A stretch of 64,000 bases of DNA, taken from the NCBI GenBank assembly GCA_940337035.1, contig CALNHX010002703.1, positions 106,626 to 170,625 on the forward strand, given 5' to 3'. This DNA comes from Agriotes lineatus. Its lineage: Eukaryota > Arthropoda > Insecta > Coleoptera > Elateridae. The notes beneath the pieces are model-generated. The model searched no databases, was not told the origin of the DNA, and was given only the letters and a program-made list of their open reading frames with translations. Position numbers and translations under genes: made by a program. Numbering within the stretch: the stretch's first letter is position 1; every line of letters begins with the position of its first letter. Below, piece after piece: positions 35,854 to 46,681 of the stretch.

Positions 35854-38452
35854 GTAAGTATTTGACAGCAAGAAATTGAGAATTTTAGTGTAACTAACTG
35901 TAAGCCTGTGGAAATTAAGACTAAAACAATTTGACATCACAGGTCGTTAAAACGTTATTTTTAAATAGAAAAACCACCCATATCCGGTAGGTACAAATTC
36001 CTTAACGCTTCCAGGAAGTGCATAATAGGATGAATTCTGCCATTCAAGCCTATTCCACATTTTTCACTTTAGGACTCCACGACAAAGAATGGGCCGTTAC
36101 CGGCCTCCTGTTACCTGTAAAGTTATAATCCAACATGACACTGATCATTAAATATGTGGGGCCGATATACTTAAGTGTCCAGCACTTGTTTGCACAACTA
36201 CACCTGTGTCCCAGACTGATCAATATAACCATTGCACTCACGCAAGCATGTTACCAGTAACAAATCAGGGGTATTAGAATGCAGTTGGAGTAGGCAACAA
36301 GCAAATGTGGTTTTAGGCGGTGCAGTTTCTCTTTTGCTCAAATATTGACAATCTGCTACAACGTTCACCATCCGTTGTTTGAATTTCGCCATAGACCCTG
36401 ACCTGCCACGTCCTAACATATTCAATATTTTTATTGCATTTGAGTTCTGCGCTTTCTATTTTATGAGTTTTCCTTTTAAGTATGACAAGATTACGTAAGA
36501 AATTACTATTTGCAACTAACGGAACCGACAATGCAAATTTTTCGTTGTTTAAAGATTTGGAAATTTCACTAAATGGCATTTAAATGTCCATATCAAGAAC
36601 CAAATACAATAGGTGCTTTCTCACAATGCTACTACTACTTAAAGGGGATGTAGTATACTTGAAATTCATGAAAACGTTCTCACAAACAAATATTGCTATT
36701 TCTTTGCTCATTACTGCGATCAAATAGATTTGTTGTTTACTTGTTTTGGTTTCTTCGTATGCACTGAACAATTTTAACAACAAAAGTTATAATGATCAGA
36801 ACTAGGTATTCTGCTAGTTGAGGATCTACGTTCAATGTTAATCAAAAACTTTTCTCATCATTTTAAACTTTAAGTAGCGACCCGATATTTATTATACTCT
36901 ATGCTTTAAATCTATTAAAAATAGTCTTTCTTCTCAATGATTTCTGGAAAAATGTTGACGCCATGTCAAACTGAATAAAAAAGAAGAAAAATTAAAAATA
37001 GCTATTTATGTACAAGAACAAAATATGCGTGTTTATGACACGCGACATGAATTGTGGTATAAACAGTAACTTTTGACACGATTGCAAAAAAAACAATTTT
37101 CAACCGTTCCGCTTTTACAGAGCAAGAATCTCACGTTAGGGTAAGTAAATAAACAATAAAGACTTCAGAAGTTTCTGAAATTCATATCGCATCATATCTA
37201 ACAAGCAATAAAAGCAAGGTGCGTAGAACAGCCAGGTAAAAACCATAAAAGCCAGATAACCAAAGAAAGTTTCCGCTGACAGTGGCAACAACGGGTACTT
37301 AAACTACCTAAACTTCAAACTTGGCGTAGTATAATATGGTTAATCTGCATCTCTGAAAATAAATACCTTAAGACTTTAAAAGGCTCCTTGTACGCTACGT
37401 TCCCAGGCAACACGACTCCCTAAAATCTCTCACTTCACCCAGTGCTTTTAAAACTGTATCCCATGTGTACCCTATCAATTAATTCTAGACGACCACCCCT
37501 GTTACGACACCTTTATAGATGATGGGAGTACGCAATATGGATAGTGCGGGAAATTGTGTGTTGTTTAAATACAATGGTTAACCGAAAAAAGAAAGTATTT
37601 TAATTGTTTTAAAGTGTCTTAATCGTTAAAGCAATATGAAGTAATATAGTTACAATAGTTTTGATGCTTAACTATTTATAAGGTAAACTTCTTGATAAGT
37701 ATATTATAATCTACATAGAGAACAATTAGCAGAAACGGAAGATTAATTAAAGGTATCTATCTAAACATTTTGTCTAGCATAATAATCGTGCCATAATATC
37801 CGCACCCATAAACACTACACAGGCATATTTTATACCCCAACTTCCGATCAGCTGTCATGTCACGTGACCCAAGAACTTCCCTTTACCCTCGAAATTCCTG
37901 TTCCCAACGGTTACGCCACACAGGAGGTAAATGCAAGCAAACAACGGCTTTATTTTCTCCTGAACAACACGAAAAACAGCTTTAAAGATGGTTTTAACAG
38001 TGGCAATGCTACCACCATAATGCTCTTAATTGGAAATGGGAATTAACTAATCCTCAACTTTGTTGGGGGAAATTATACTGCAAGTACGAAGCGCCAGGTG
38101 CGCATTGTGTCAAGGGATAACCCGTTTTATTAGTACAATAAAACCATCAAATTTTGTTTTTTATTTTTAAATTTCAATTAAGTAAGCATTTAAATTTTCA
38201 AAAAATGTTTGGTGCGTTTCGGTTGTATCAATCTAGGTACACATTTTTTTCAAGTAGAAGCTGACGGTTGACGGATGATTTATTAGTATTTTCAAGACTA
38301 TTACAGAAAATGAGAATGTGATCCGGGTGCTTATCCGTTGATAAGATTAAATCAATCATTTTATTGTGGAAGATAAACAAGAGCACGCCTAAGTTGGATC
38401 GCGGTGTATCAACACAGATAATTTTCAGTATATAAAGAACAAAAAAATAGGT
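35854..38452. other. Noncoding stretch with a cluster of unassigned minus-strand frames
   Basis: Minus-strand frames 36783-36580 and 36579-36313 are in the same phase, separated by one stop, together about 155 codons (SKEIAIFVCENVFMNF; VPLVANSNFLRNL). They are followed by frames to 36050. This could be a decayed coding region, but I do not recognise a family. At 37857-37866 there is a GTCACGTGAC palindrome (E-box), close to a short frame at 37864-38046. Otherwise AT-rich intron-like sequence. Confidence 0.35.
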
Positions 38453-38556
38453 ACGCCGGCCGCAAAAATGAAAGGCCTTTCAAGGCAGCTTGATTCATGG
38501 ATGTCGGTCCGATATACAAAACGAAAAAAGTTGAGAACACACAAAGCGGCCGGCGT
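38453..38556. repeat. GC-rich inverted repeat just inside the intron
   Basis: ACGCCGGCCGC at 38453-38463 is exactly mirrored by GCGGCCGGCGT at 38546-38556, enclosing 82 bases of mixed composition. It lies 70-170 bases downstream (minus strand) of the splice donor of the NHS-like exon, within the same CpG-rich zone. It could form a stem in the pre-mRNA or simply reflect the GC-rich promoter region. Confidence 0.6.
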
Positions 38557-38621
38557 TATTACAATCGCCAAGGCCGCATACCTCGACTGGTCAATAAAAC
38601 CGAAAATCATTTGGTAAGACT

Positions 38622-38627
38622 ACTTAC
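38622..38627 (-). other. Splice donor (GTAAGT) of the NHS-like exon
   Basis: On the minus strand the exon ends GTCC and is followed by GTAAGTAG. Reading through would add two residues and a stop, so splicing is needed. The split is phase 1; a C as the first base of the next codon would permit Pro, as in the 'DPK..AVP' stretch known from NHS proteins. Confidence 0.85.
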
Positions 38628-38916
38628 GGACGGCGACTTTCTTCGGATCAAATGATGTAACCCTCTCCTCCAGCGCGCCGATCTTGCCCTTAAGGGCGTC
38701 CGACCGTTGGGTGACATCCTGGAGCTGCTTGGTGAGCTCCACGAAGATGTCGTTGGCAGCTAGGGCCAGGGACGCGAGTTGCCGAAGAGCATTGCTCAGG
38801 GTATTATTTGTAACCGCTTCCAATTCGTCATCCGTAACCCGCGGTTTCCCATCGGCGTCGAACAAACTGGTGCGGCTTAAAAATTTCGGCTCGATCACTC
38901 GCTGCACAAAAGGCAT
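38628..38916 (-). CDS. First coding exon, NHS/Guk-holder-like WAVE-homology domain protein
   Basis: The exon encodes 96 complete codons starting MPFVQRVIEPKFLSR, then DDELEAVTNNTLSNALRQL, a helical stretch (ANDIFVELTKQLQD), and KGKIGALEERV followed by FDPKKVAV at the donor. This layout is the WAVE-homology domain: an M-P-x-(V/A)-x-R-x-(V/I)-EP start, a 'TN.TL...RQL..L...A..IF.EL' helix and a coiled-coil end. It occurs at the N-terminus of SCAR/WAVE proteins (actin nucleation via Arp2/3) and of NHS/Guk-holder proteins (actin remodelling, junctions, synapse scaffolds). MPF, the VEP-like context and 'DPK..AV' before the intron favour NHS/Guk-holder. The frame is open upstream to 38997, but GAAAATGCC at 38916 gives a good start context and the family start. 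The open frame is intact and GC-richer than its surroundings. Downstream exons are not recognised in the window. Confidence 0.8.
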
Positions 38917-39185
38917 TTTCACTGCACTGCATTCCTGACCACCAAGGGCTCGCACAAGGACGCGCTTTTCACATTTTCCCCTATTTACCTTTGGCACGCA
39001 TTTCGCTTTTCAAACGCGTCGGCAGCGCGCGCTTTCTCTGCGCGTAGAGCGCCGGCAAACAAATGACACGCGGCTTCGGCCGGCGAACCATTGAGTGGAG
39101 GGAGTTGGTTTGAGGTGAGTGAGTGAGTCCTTTTGATTTCAACCGACCAACGAAGAGGCTTCGTTGATCGTCAGTGGCGTGCATC
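38917..39185 (-). promoter_or_regulatory. CpG-rich presumed promoter and 5' UTR of the NHS-like gene
   Basis: The 270 bases upstream of the start codon are sharply GC- and CpG-richer than the surroundings ('aacgcgtcggcagcgcgcgc', 'gcgcgtagagcgccggc', 'cggcttcggccggcg'). On the minus strand there are repeated ACTCACTCACTC words that may act as initiator or pausing motifs, and no clear TATA box. A potential donor-like GGTAAATA at about 38984 could mark an alternative 5' UTR splice. The exact transcription start cannot be placed from sequence. Confidence 0.6.
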
Positions 39186-40344
39186 AAACGATTTTATATG
39201 TGAACGGTTCGTTATAATGATTTTGTTTGTTTCCATTTGAATAATAACAAGAGATCTAAATTATATAATGGTGATTATTAAAAAATGGCATAACTACGTA
39301 ATTTCACTAGGGCCGAATGTTCTTCATATATTTATTTCATAGGCTCTTATTGAAGAATACTATGGACAATTAAACCTAACTTTTAAAGAACTGCAATGCA
39401 TATCAAATTTAATTATTATATTTAATTATTTAATTATTAATTAATAGCGTGAGTAGAGAATGTACAATATGATCTTTTCTAAAAGCAAAATTAGTAGATA
39501 GGTACTTTTCTTGTTATTGCATTTTTAATTTTTCCATATTTTACATATTCCAGTCGAATATAACAAATATAATAAAAACCAAAATCATATAAACATACCT
39601 TACTCAGGGAGAAAGCTAAAATATCATATTATAATAAAATCTCTTTATCTTCATAAAGTTATAAAAAATTGTTTTTATTTAAATCTCTTCAGGACACGAT
39701 TAAAATTTGACTATTGTCCTTGCATTCGCGGCCGATAAAGATAGATAAAGTAAAAATGATAATAGAGAACTGGTCAATAGACAACGAGTGCAACTTTATT
39801 GACTACTGGCTTTTGTAAATAATTATATTTCTTATTTCTCTTTAACTTCATTTAATTACTTTACTACCCAGTTTAGAAAACAAGTTTCGGGGCGTTTAAT
39901 GCTTACTCGATTTTCCATCTTCTCACATGAATAGGGAAAGATTAAGCCGGCTGTAAAATCATAGCGGCATAATTTACGGGATTTCTAAAAAAACTGTGTC
40001 GATATACATATTCCTGCAAAAATTGCGGATTAGCTCACTGTTATGTTATTAAGAGGCACTTCCTTAGTAGGAAAAAGTAATAATAAACAAGTTCGTTGTT
40101 ATATTTTAGAGCAAGGGCGTTAGGTACTTGGGGCATCACTTTGAGGGGAGTAGGGCGGGCAAAAAATGTTAAAAACTGTTTCCACCAAAATTGTGAACCT
40201 ACGTTGCACTTAAAGCCAAAATCATAACTTATAAGCAACTTATTATTAAGAACACTGTTGTTAAATTGGTTTTTGTATTTTACAACATCTAAAAAAATTA
40301 ATTGTAGCAGTTCTTAAGTTTCTGTACGTTAATTGACAAAATTG
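39186..40344. other. AT-rich upstream noncoding stretch
   Basis: No gene or transposon is recognised. Lies upstream of the presumed promoter of the minus-strand gene. The short frame at 40041-40238 (minus) has no motif. Confidence 0.4.
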
Positions 40345-41170
40345 AAGGCCAATAAATCACACATTTTTCTTTAACTTTAGCTAAAATTTAATTTTTCAAT
40401 TTTTTAAATACTTTTCAAAATTTCACGTACCAAGACCTAATTTTAAAATTCAAACTTTTGTAGGTAAAAACTAAAGATTTATAATTGGAAAAATAATAGA
40501 AAATGTTAATTACTACTTTTTATTATTCACCGAAAAGTAATATGTTCGTAGAAGATCTACGTTTTTGATGCAATGCGCTTTTTAAAAGAAAGGATTTTCA
40601 ACGATAATTGATATCTACTTAAATGACTTCTAAAAACTCTAACCTAACCCTATTAATGAATACTGTTACAAAAATCCTGTAATTTTCTTTTAAAGTTGTC
40701 TAAATGAGATTTTTCTTTAAACAACTGTAAAAGAACATTTACAGGATTTTGTAACAGGGCTAGATTAGAGTTTTTAGAAGTCATTTAAATATATATTAAT
40801 TATCATTGAAAAATATTTCACCTAAAACTTAAAAATTATGCGAATATATTACTTTTCGGTAAATAATAAAAAATGTACAGGAGTAATTAACATTTAATAT
40901 TAGTTTTTCCAATTATAAATCTTTAAAAGTTTCACCTAAAACTATTCGCATTTTAAAATTAAGTTTTGGAATATGAAATTTAGAAAAATATAAAAAAATT
41001 GAGAAATTCAATTTTATCTAAAGTTAAAGAAAAATATGTGATTTCTGGCCTTGAGATTGTTTAGTTAGGCAATACTGATACACTCTAAAAAAATATCATT
41101 GCAATCTTACTTAATTTCCGAAAAATAGCGCTTTTTTTATTTTGATAATTTCGACAAATGCCATTTTCTA
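40345..41170. repeat. Repeat family 'A' arranged as a palindrome
   Basis: The left half (40345 to about 40725, plus orientation) and the right half (about 40730 to 41115, minus orientation) are mirror copies with a centre near 40725-40735, where 'ttttaaagttgtctaaatg' faces 'aaacaactgtaaaag'. Each half matches the direct copy at about 3400-3790. Shared words include 'caaaatttcac', 'aaatgttaattac', 'gacttctaaaa' and 'tctaaatgagatttttcttt'. Two copies joined tail to tail form a foldback with about 380-bp arms. No coding content. Confidence 0.8.
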
Positions 41171-41988
41171 TACCTGGTGACAATGAGACGAGGGCCGTGC
41201 TTATATATTTTTTAGTTATGACTCGATTTAGATAAAATTTTATACGAAGATACTAGAGATAATTTCTGATTAACCAATAGATATAGTCAAAATGGCCGAC
41301 TTCCGGTTTCACCGGAAATGATGCCAACTTTGATTTTTTAAATGGATCACTTTGTATATTTTATGTTTTCTGAAATCTACAAGTCAAATTACATAAATTA
41401 GTCTCCCCAAATTTTTATTTTTTCAAACTGAAAAATATTTTTTCAATTTTTATTTTTTACGATAGAAGGCTGTGACTCTAGCAAATAATAATAATAGCAA
41501 TTTTATCAATGAAGTCAATAACAAACCCTTAATAAAAGAATAAAATCTGCTAAACACGTTTTTTAAGAAAAAGTCATTTTTTTTAAATGGCACCTACTAA
41601 GGGCCATCTTGCCATTAAAGAGCGAATTTAATTAACAATCTAACGATATGCAACATGCAGTACTTTATCTTTATCTAAAATTGAAGAATAATAATTAATT
41701 AATTAATTTTTTTAATATTGCTGTGTAGTACCTAAGCAAATTCGGCAGTACTGTTGTATGTAATTTGAGTCGTAGATTTCGAAAAACAAAATATATAGGG
41801 TGATCCATTTAAAAAATCAAAGTTAGTGTTATTTCCGGTGAAACCGAAAGTCGGCCATTTTGATTATATTACTTGTATATCAATTTGAAATTATGACTAG
41901 TATCATTGTTTCAAATGTCACCCAAATTCATTCATATGTAACGGAGATAGAGGCATGGCCCCGATATCATTATCACCCGGTATATGGT
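41171..41988. mobile_element. Inverted-repeat element nested in family 'A'
   Basis: Arms of about 240 bp, left 41171-41410 and right 41745-41988, carry the mirrored words 'aaaatggccgact', 'cggtttcaccggaaat' and 'ctttgattttttaaatgg'. The outer ends read TATACCTGGTGACAATGA and the complement of TATACCGGGTGATAATGA. The central 330 bases are AT-rich and noncoding. Family 'A' sequence stops at its left border and resumes at its right border (compare 3160-3300), so this element inserted into a family 'A' copy. Confidence 0.75.
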
Positions 41989-42150
41989 AGGTTTTTTGAT
42001 AAGCACAAATTATTGCCGTAAAAGGTTTCATTGAAAAATCAAAAATTAAACACTTTCCCATATGATACCTACTTTTTGGCAGTAATTACATTCTTATTAT
42101 AAGCTTTAAGTCTATAATGTTTTTCTGTCCTAATACTAAATATTAAAGAA
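41989..42150 (-). repeat. Distal part of the interrupted family 'A' copy
   Basis: In reverse complement this segment matches about 3150-3270 ('atatgggaa', 'tttaatttttg', 'caataatttgtg', 'aaaaaccta'). It is the 5' part of the minus-oriented copy whose remainder lies at 40730-41170. Confidence 0.7.
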
Positions 42151-42222
42151 GTTACTTCACCATTTTTGTAACACCCTTTACATATAAAGTCTGCAAAGAC
42201 ACCCAGTACTACAATAGTTATT

Positions 42223-42338
42223 TACCTAACAAATTCTGGAAGGTAATTTTTCCGAATGAGCACTTTGTTTGCAGCACGACCGAAAGGAGTGCTGCATGTT
42301 GTGCGAATTCGGGAAAATTCTTCCCGAAAGAGTTAGGT
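42223..42338. repeat. Foldback element with GC-rich head
   Basis: ACCTAAC at 42223 pairs with GTTAGGT at 42332-42338. The stem continues through 'ggaa..tttttccgaatgagca' and its imperfect mirror, and closes on GCAGCAC (42271) with GTGCTGC (42289) around a 'gaccgaaagga' loop. Compact, noncoding, similar in design to four other foldbacks in the window. Confidence 0.8.
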
Positions 42339-43693
42339 GCAATGTTTTTTGTAACGAATAATCGAACCTATTCTAAAAAATTTTCGGCGCACGGGAATGA
42401 CCGGGAAATATGAATTTTGAAGTCATGAGTACAAAAACTAGCTTTACTCAAGTCCCCTCGCAAGAAATTTTGAAAAATCAAAGGAAACTGGGTTAAAAAT
42501 ATCCTAATGTTCCTAATAACACTGAAACTGTAAACGGAAACACTTGGTAGTGCGAAGTACATCAACTTACAAATAAAAATCATTGCAGGCGGTGAGATTC
42601 AAAATCAGCGCGATTTCAGTGCTTGTGGAAGCGATTTCAACGCTAAGGTAACAGTCCGCGCGCGACCCGCTGTGGCCCCGTTCTGACACCAAGAAATTCC
42701 TCGCATCTGCGCGATGGGGCTAGATTATAGACAACATGCTTACTGTTGCCACTTTTGTCTTCTTTACAACATTTAACTTGTATCTGTTGTGTCTCATTTT
42801 CGTCAAGGGTAAAGCATGAGCTATGTGCTAATCATTATTCTGTTCCTCAGTTACAGCAAAAATTGACAACATTTTATTTTTTAAGGTGCTTAGGTACCCT
42901 GTATATATTTTACCGAAAGTATAATTATGCGGTTTCGTGCCATGTAGACATACAATGCATGCAAAATATCGACTTCCTCCAACAAATAATTTTTGTTCCA
43001 AGTTAATCTATTTAAAAAAAATTACATTTTTACATCGTAAGATAAAGTATGTATTCATAATTTTTTTCAAACTCAATATTTTTGTGGAAATATCGGTTTT
43101 TGTGTCTTTTGATTAAGAAAAAGTGGTTTTCGAAGTGATATATGTCTTGTAGGTCTGTCAATCTGCGTGTATTCTTTCTGGAACCCAGACGACTTAATAG
43201 ATCGGAGATTCCAGTGATTTTTGGTTAAAATGGGGAAACCGGAAATGGTATTTTACTCATATCTTTTTCCGTTTTCCGGTGAACATTTACAATTGTTTGA
43301 TAAACATTAATTTCATAGAACAATATCATACATTATGCAATTATCTACAACTTTTGTTTAATTTTTTTTTATAAGAAGTATAACTTTTGGAAAAATCTCA
43401 AAATGTTATGTTTACAAAAATTTCTTCATCGTTCAATAATTAATAATGAAAATACTTTTTAACCCTATTACATACTACGTAGTTGTTTATAATTGTTGTC
43501 AAAAAGGTGTTTTTGTGAAAAGTGTGGTTTTTTAAAATAATTGGTAAAATTAAATTTGTAGAGGCAGTAAAAGACAGTCGTATGGTGATTGTACCTAATT
43601 TTTATTTGTAATGGAAAACGAAGTTTCAAAGCAGAAAATTATAGTTTTTAATACAATTATTAATAACTATTTGTTGCCATTTGACGTTGAAAA
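42339..43693. other. Noncoding stretch and probable 5' part of the mariner element
   Basis: TACCCTGTATAT near 42895 looks like a Tc1/mariner-type end facing outward. The frame at 42746-43006 (plus, 86 codons) has no motif. The sequence right before 43694 is probably 5' untranslated or terminal sequence of the transposon whose transposase begins there, but I could not find its left terminal repeat. Confidence 0.4.
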
Positions 43694-45054
43694 ATGTTCA
43701 CGCACAACGAAAAAATCGACATGTTATTAGTTTATAGGAAATCCCAAAAGAACCCTAGAAGAGCAGTTCAGTTATACGCCCAGAGATACCCCGAAGGTGT
43801 TATTCCAAGCTTAAAAATATTTGCAAGATTAGAACCCAATTTTCGTGCAAATAACGAGGCATTTTCTTCTCGAAAGAGAAGAAAGTTTGTTAAACGGGTC
43901 AATTCTGACAATACTGTTGCCACTGTTTTGCAGTATTTTGAATACCATCCAAGCTACTCGATTCGGCAAGCCCGTCGTGAGTTGAATTTCAAATATAGTT
44001 CAGTACGAAACATTTTGAAAGAAAATGGTTATCACCGTTATAAACTTCACAACTTAGAACACTTGTCAGATCAACATCAGCAACGAAGAATTAATTATGT
44101 TGCCCAAGTGATGGAAAACTTAGAGATCAATGATAATCGGTTTTTTAGCATGTGTTGTGGACGGACGAAAGCCGTTTTGTTAGTAACGGTAAGCCCAATA
44201 AAAAAAATGAACATTTTTGGGCTACTGAAAATCCACATTTTGTCAATCCGATTCAAAACCAAGGACACTTCGGAATTAACGTTTGGTGTGGTATTATTAA
44301 TGGGCATTTGATTGGTCCATATTTTTACGAAGGAATTTTACGTAGTGAGCGATATTTGCAATTTCTTCAAGAACAACTTCCTGTACTTCTCGAAAATGTG
44401 CCATTACAGACCGAGCTCCGTAGCCTAGTGCGTTGCACGTCTACTTAGCATTCGGGAGGTCGTGGGTTCGATTCCCGCGACCTAATGCGTTGATTCAGGT
44501 TTTTAAGTGGTTTTCCTGAGTCAACAGAGTACCTTCTCTGAGGTGAATGCGGGGGCAGTATTCCTCCACCTTTCCTGACCTTTCTTCCAGTCTTCACCCC
44601 TCCTTTCTCTCACCCATCCCCAGTTTTCGTTCTTGGCTGAAGAGGGACGGAAGGTCCCTATAGCAGCCCGCCGCCCCCAGTTGGGGAATTGAAATGACCT
44701 TAACCTTCGTCCTTTTTTTGCCATTACAGCTGCTAGCAAACATGTGTTTCCAGCATGACGGAGCTCCACCGCATAAAGCAAGAATTGTCCAACAATATTT
44801 AAATGAAACTTATGGAGAAAATTGGATAGGTATAAATGGACCGATACAGTGGGCGCCTAAATCACCGGACTTGACCCCACTAGACTTCTTGTGGGGAACT
44901 TTGAAAAATAAAGTTTACAGAACACCATCTGTTAACTTGGAACATTTAAAAAAAAATCAGAAATGCTTGCGATGAACTATCTAGAGAAATGTTACGTAAG
45001 GCTTCAGTGAGAGAAGTAAGGCGAAGAGGTGGTTACATTCAAAATGTGTTGTAG
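43694..45054 (+). pseudogene. Near-complete mariner-type transposase, frameshifted and SINE-split
   Basis: The start MFTHNEKIDMLLVYRKSQKN, then the RRAVQLYAQRYPEG block, is the DUF4817 helix-turn-helix N-terminus; RQARRELNFKYSSVRNIL is the second helix-turn-helix. A frameshift near 44150 moves the frame to LWTDESRFVSNG (first catalytic Asp) and WCGIINGHLIGPYFY. A SINE (44410-44718) then splits the gene. It resumes with FQHDGAPPHKARIVQQYLN (second Asp) and WAPKSPDLTPLDFLWG. 36 residues separate the QHD Asp from SPD and 41 from PLD; the latter count would fit a DD41D (rosa-type) definition. A further shift near 44950 is needed to reach the end at VREVRRRGGYIQNVL and a stop at about 45054. Without the SINE and two shifts it would be of normal length. 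Fairly recent decay. Confidence 0.9.
44410..44718 (+). mobile_element. tRNA-derived SINE, family 2, full-length copy
   Basis: It is flanked by a perfect 11-bp duplication TGCCATTACAG (44399-44409 and 44719-44729). The head holds an A-box-like TAGCCTAGTGCG and a B-box GGTTCGATTCCCG inside a strong T-arm (GGTCG...CGACC). A body shared with the copy at 10.5 kb follows ('ttttcctgagtcaa', 'tggctgaagagggacg', 'ctatagcagcccg'). It ends in 'cgtccttttttt', a T run rather than poly-A. It interrupts the catalytic domain of the mariner transposase, so it is younger. Confidence 0.96.
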
Positions 45055-45824
45055 TGATTGCCTACATACTACTTTGTTTCTTTGTGTGGTAATAGTAGTA
45101 ACATATCACATATCATTTGTTTTTTAATGTTAAATTAATAATTAATACTGATTAATAACAATAATTAATAATGTTTAATTATTGACAGATGCGACTTTGC
45201 TATTTGTTTCCAAATGCTACTTGTTTAAATCGTGACGATTACGAATTTTTGATAATACTTTTTTTTACAAATTTGCTTATAATTTTTTAATGGAAGAAGA
45301 TAGCAAATTGTTTTCTTCACAAAATGTGTTCAGAAAAATTAGCTCTTTCTAAATATGCCAAAATATAGGTATGTTTCCGGGAAAAAATTCGATGACGTCA
45401 TTACTTCAGTTTCCAAATATGGAAAAATATGCAAATTTGACTTAAAATGGACCTTACTCAATCCCATTTAAGAACGTTTTTTCAGATTTTGTCCATCGTT
45501 TTTCTTTTTCTTATAATAGAGCTGAGACATCGAGTTTCGCTCACCCTGTACAGTCTTACATTATTCTCACGGTATGCATGTAAACTGATAGTATTATTGA
45601 ACCAACAATTAATGTACATATTTGCAGAATATCCATACCCTTTTTTAGACGTGGTACGTAATTTTTATTGTTCATATAAATAAAAGATAGAGATAAATGT
45701 GTGTCTTCGTTTAATTAATTAATTTACTTTAATTAACTTTTTAATTTTATTATATTTAATTAATTCACTTATAAATAATGTTTATGACATGATTTAAAAT
45801 TAGTTTTTGATTGTCCTTGTTATT
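45055..45824. other. 3' part of the mariner element and AT-rich spacer
   Basis: CTCACCCTGTACAG at 45540-45553 is a plausible right terminus for the transposon, but no matching left end was found. The frame at 45447-45683 (plus) overlaps this and is not gene-like. An alternating 'ttaatt' stretch lies at 45710-45770. Confidence 0.4.
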
Positions 45825-46465
45825 CTACACATTTTCAGATGGAGGACCATCCATAGCTTGCAGCAAATCTTTAATTTCATTTAAATTATTTGAAATGAAA
45901 GGTATTCTTAAATTATGTAGTAACATGGCTATTTCTTTGGCATATAAAAATGTTGTAACTTGTAAATCATTATTGGTAATAACAGAGTAAGTTACTAATG
46001 TCCCTGGGGTGTATATTAGTTTAAACACTGTAACAGTTTCTTTGTCATTAATTTTGAACTAACCTTCTGGAGTTTGTAATGAATTTAGAATAATGAGTAG
46101 CTCGTCATAATTGTGATAAGATATCAATTTTTGATGTTCTAAAATGTCTTTGTTGCTTACTTCAACTACTTTAACGACATTTACAAAAATTCAATTAACA
46201 TAAGTTTCTGGTTTGAGTCTAGCATCTAGTATATATTGGCTCCATTAAAATCCATATACCATATAGTATTGTTTTTACGAAAATGCAGGTCGCATACCTC
46301 TCGTTGGAGTGCCCTTAGTATAGCAGTCACCAATTGTTGGCATGCGAATTCGTCTTTAGGGAAACTGTAAACTAAAGACATCTGCACTTTATTCCCTTGA
46401 AAAGTAGGTTTCCTTAAGAATTTTTTTTTATCGAAAATAGAAAAGATACATAATCCGTGTATCAA
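45825..46465 (-). pseudogene. Decayed coding region of unknown family
   Basis: Minus-strand pieces join with few interruptions. They run from FSIFDKKKFLRKPTFQGNK, then VQMSLVYSFPKDEFACQQLV and LQREVCDLHFRKNNTIWYMD, through frame-shifted KVVEVSNKDILEHQKLISY and YDELLIILNSLQTPEG, to FKLIYTPGTLVTYSV and MLLHNLRIPFISNNLNEIKD. Roughly 210 codons read sensibly with about three stops or shifts, and the amino-acid mix looks protein-like, unlike chance frames nearby. I do not recognise the family; a transposon-encoded protein is likely given the setting. It lies downstream of the mariner copy but on the other strand. Confidence 0.45.
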
Positions 46466-46681
46466 CTATTTATTATTGTTCTTAAATATAAACCAAACGA
46501 AACATAAAATTGTCAACAAAGTAGTTGTACTAAAAAAATCAAAGACAAAAAGGACCAACCATCTGGGAAAATTAATTAGCGAGTTACGAATTACGTATTA
46601 AATTAGACATATTATTTCCCATTGGAAGAGTTTCCGGGAGAGCCCGGGCCCGAACTTGTATACGCCAATGTGTTAGTGTAT

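Noticed and set aside
38684..38938. 84-codon plus-strand frame
   Set aside because: Antisense shadow of the NHS-like exon.
43694..44311. 205-codon frame taken as an intact gene
   Set aside because: Residues after about 150 are out of phase with the transposase; the true continuation is in the next frame.
44410..44485. Possible tRNA gene on the plus strand
   Set aside because: Part of a SINE family with a second copy at 10.5 kb and an 11-bp target duplication.
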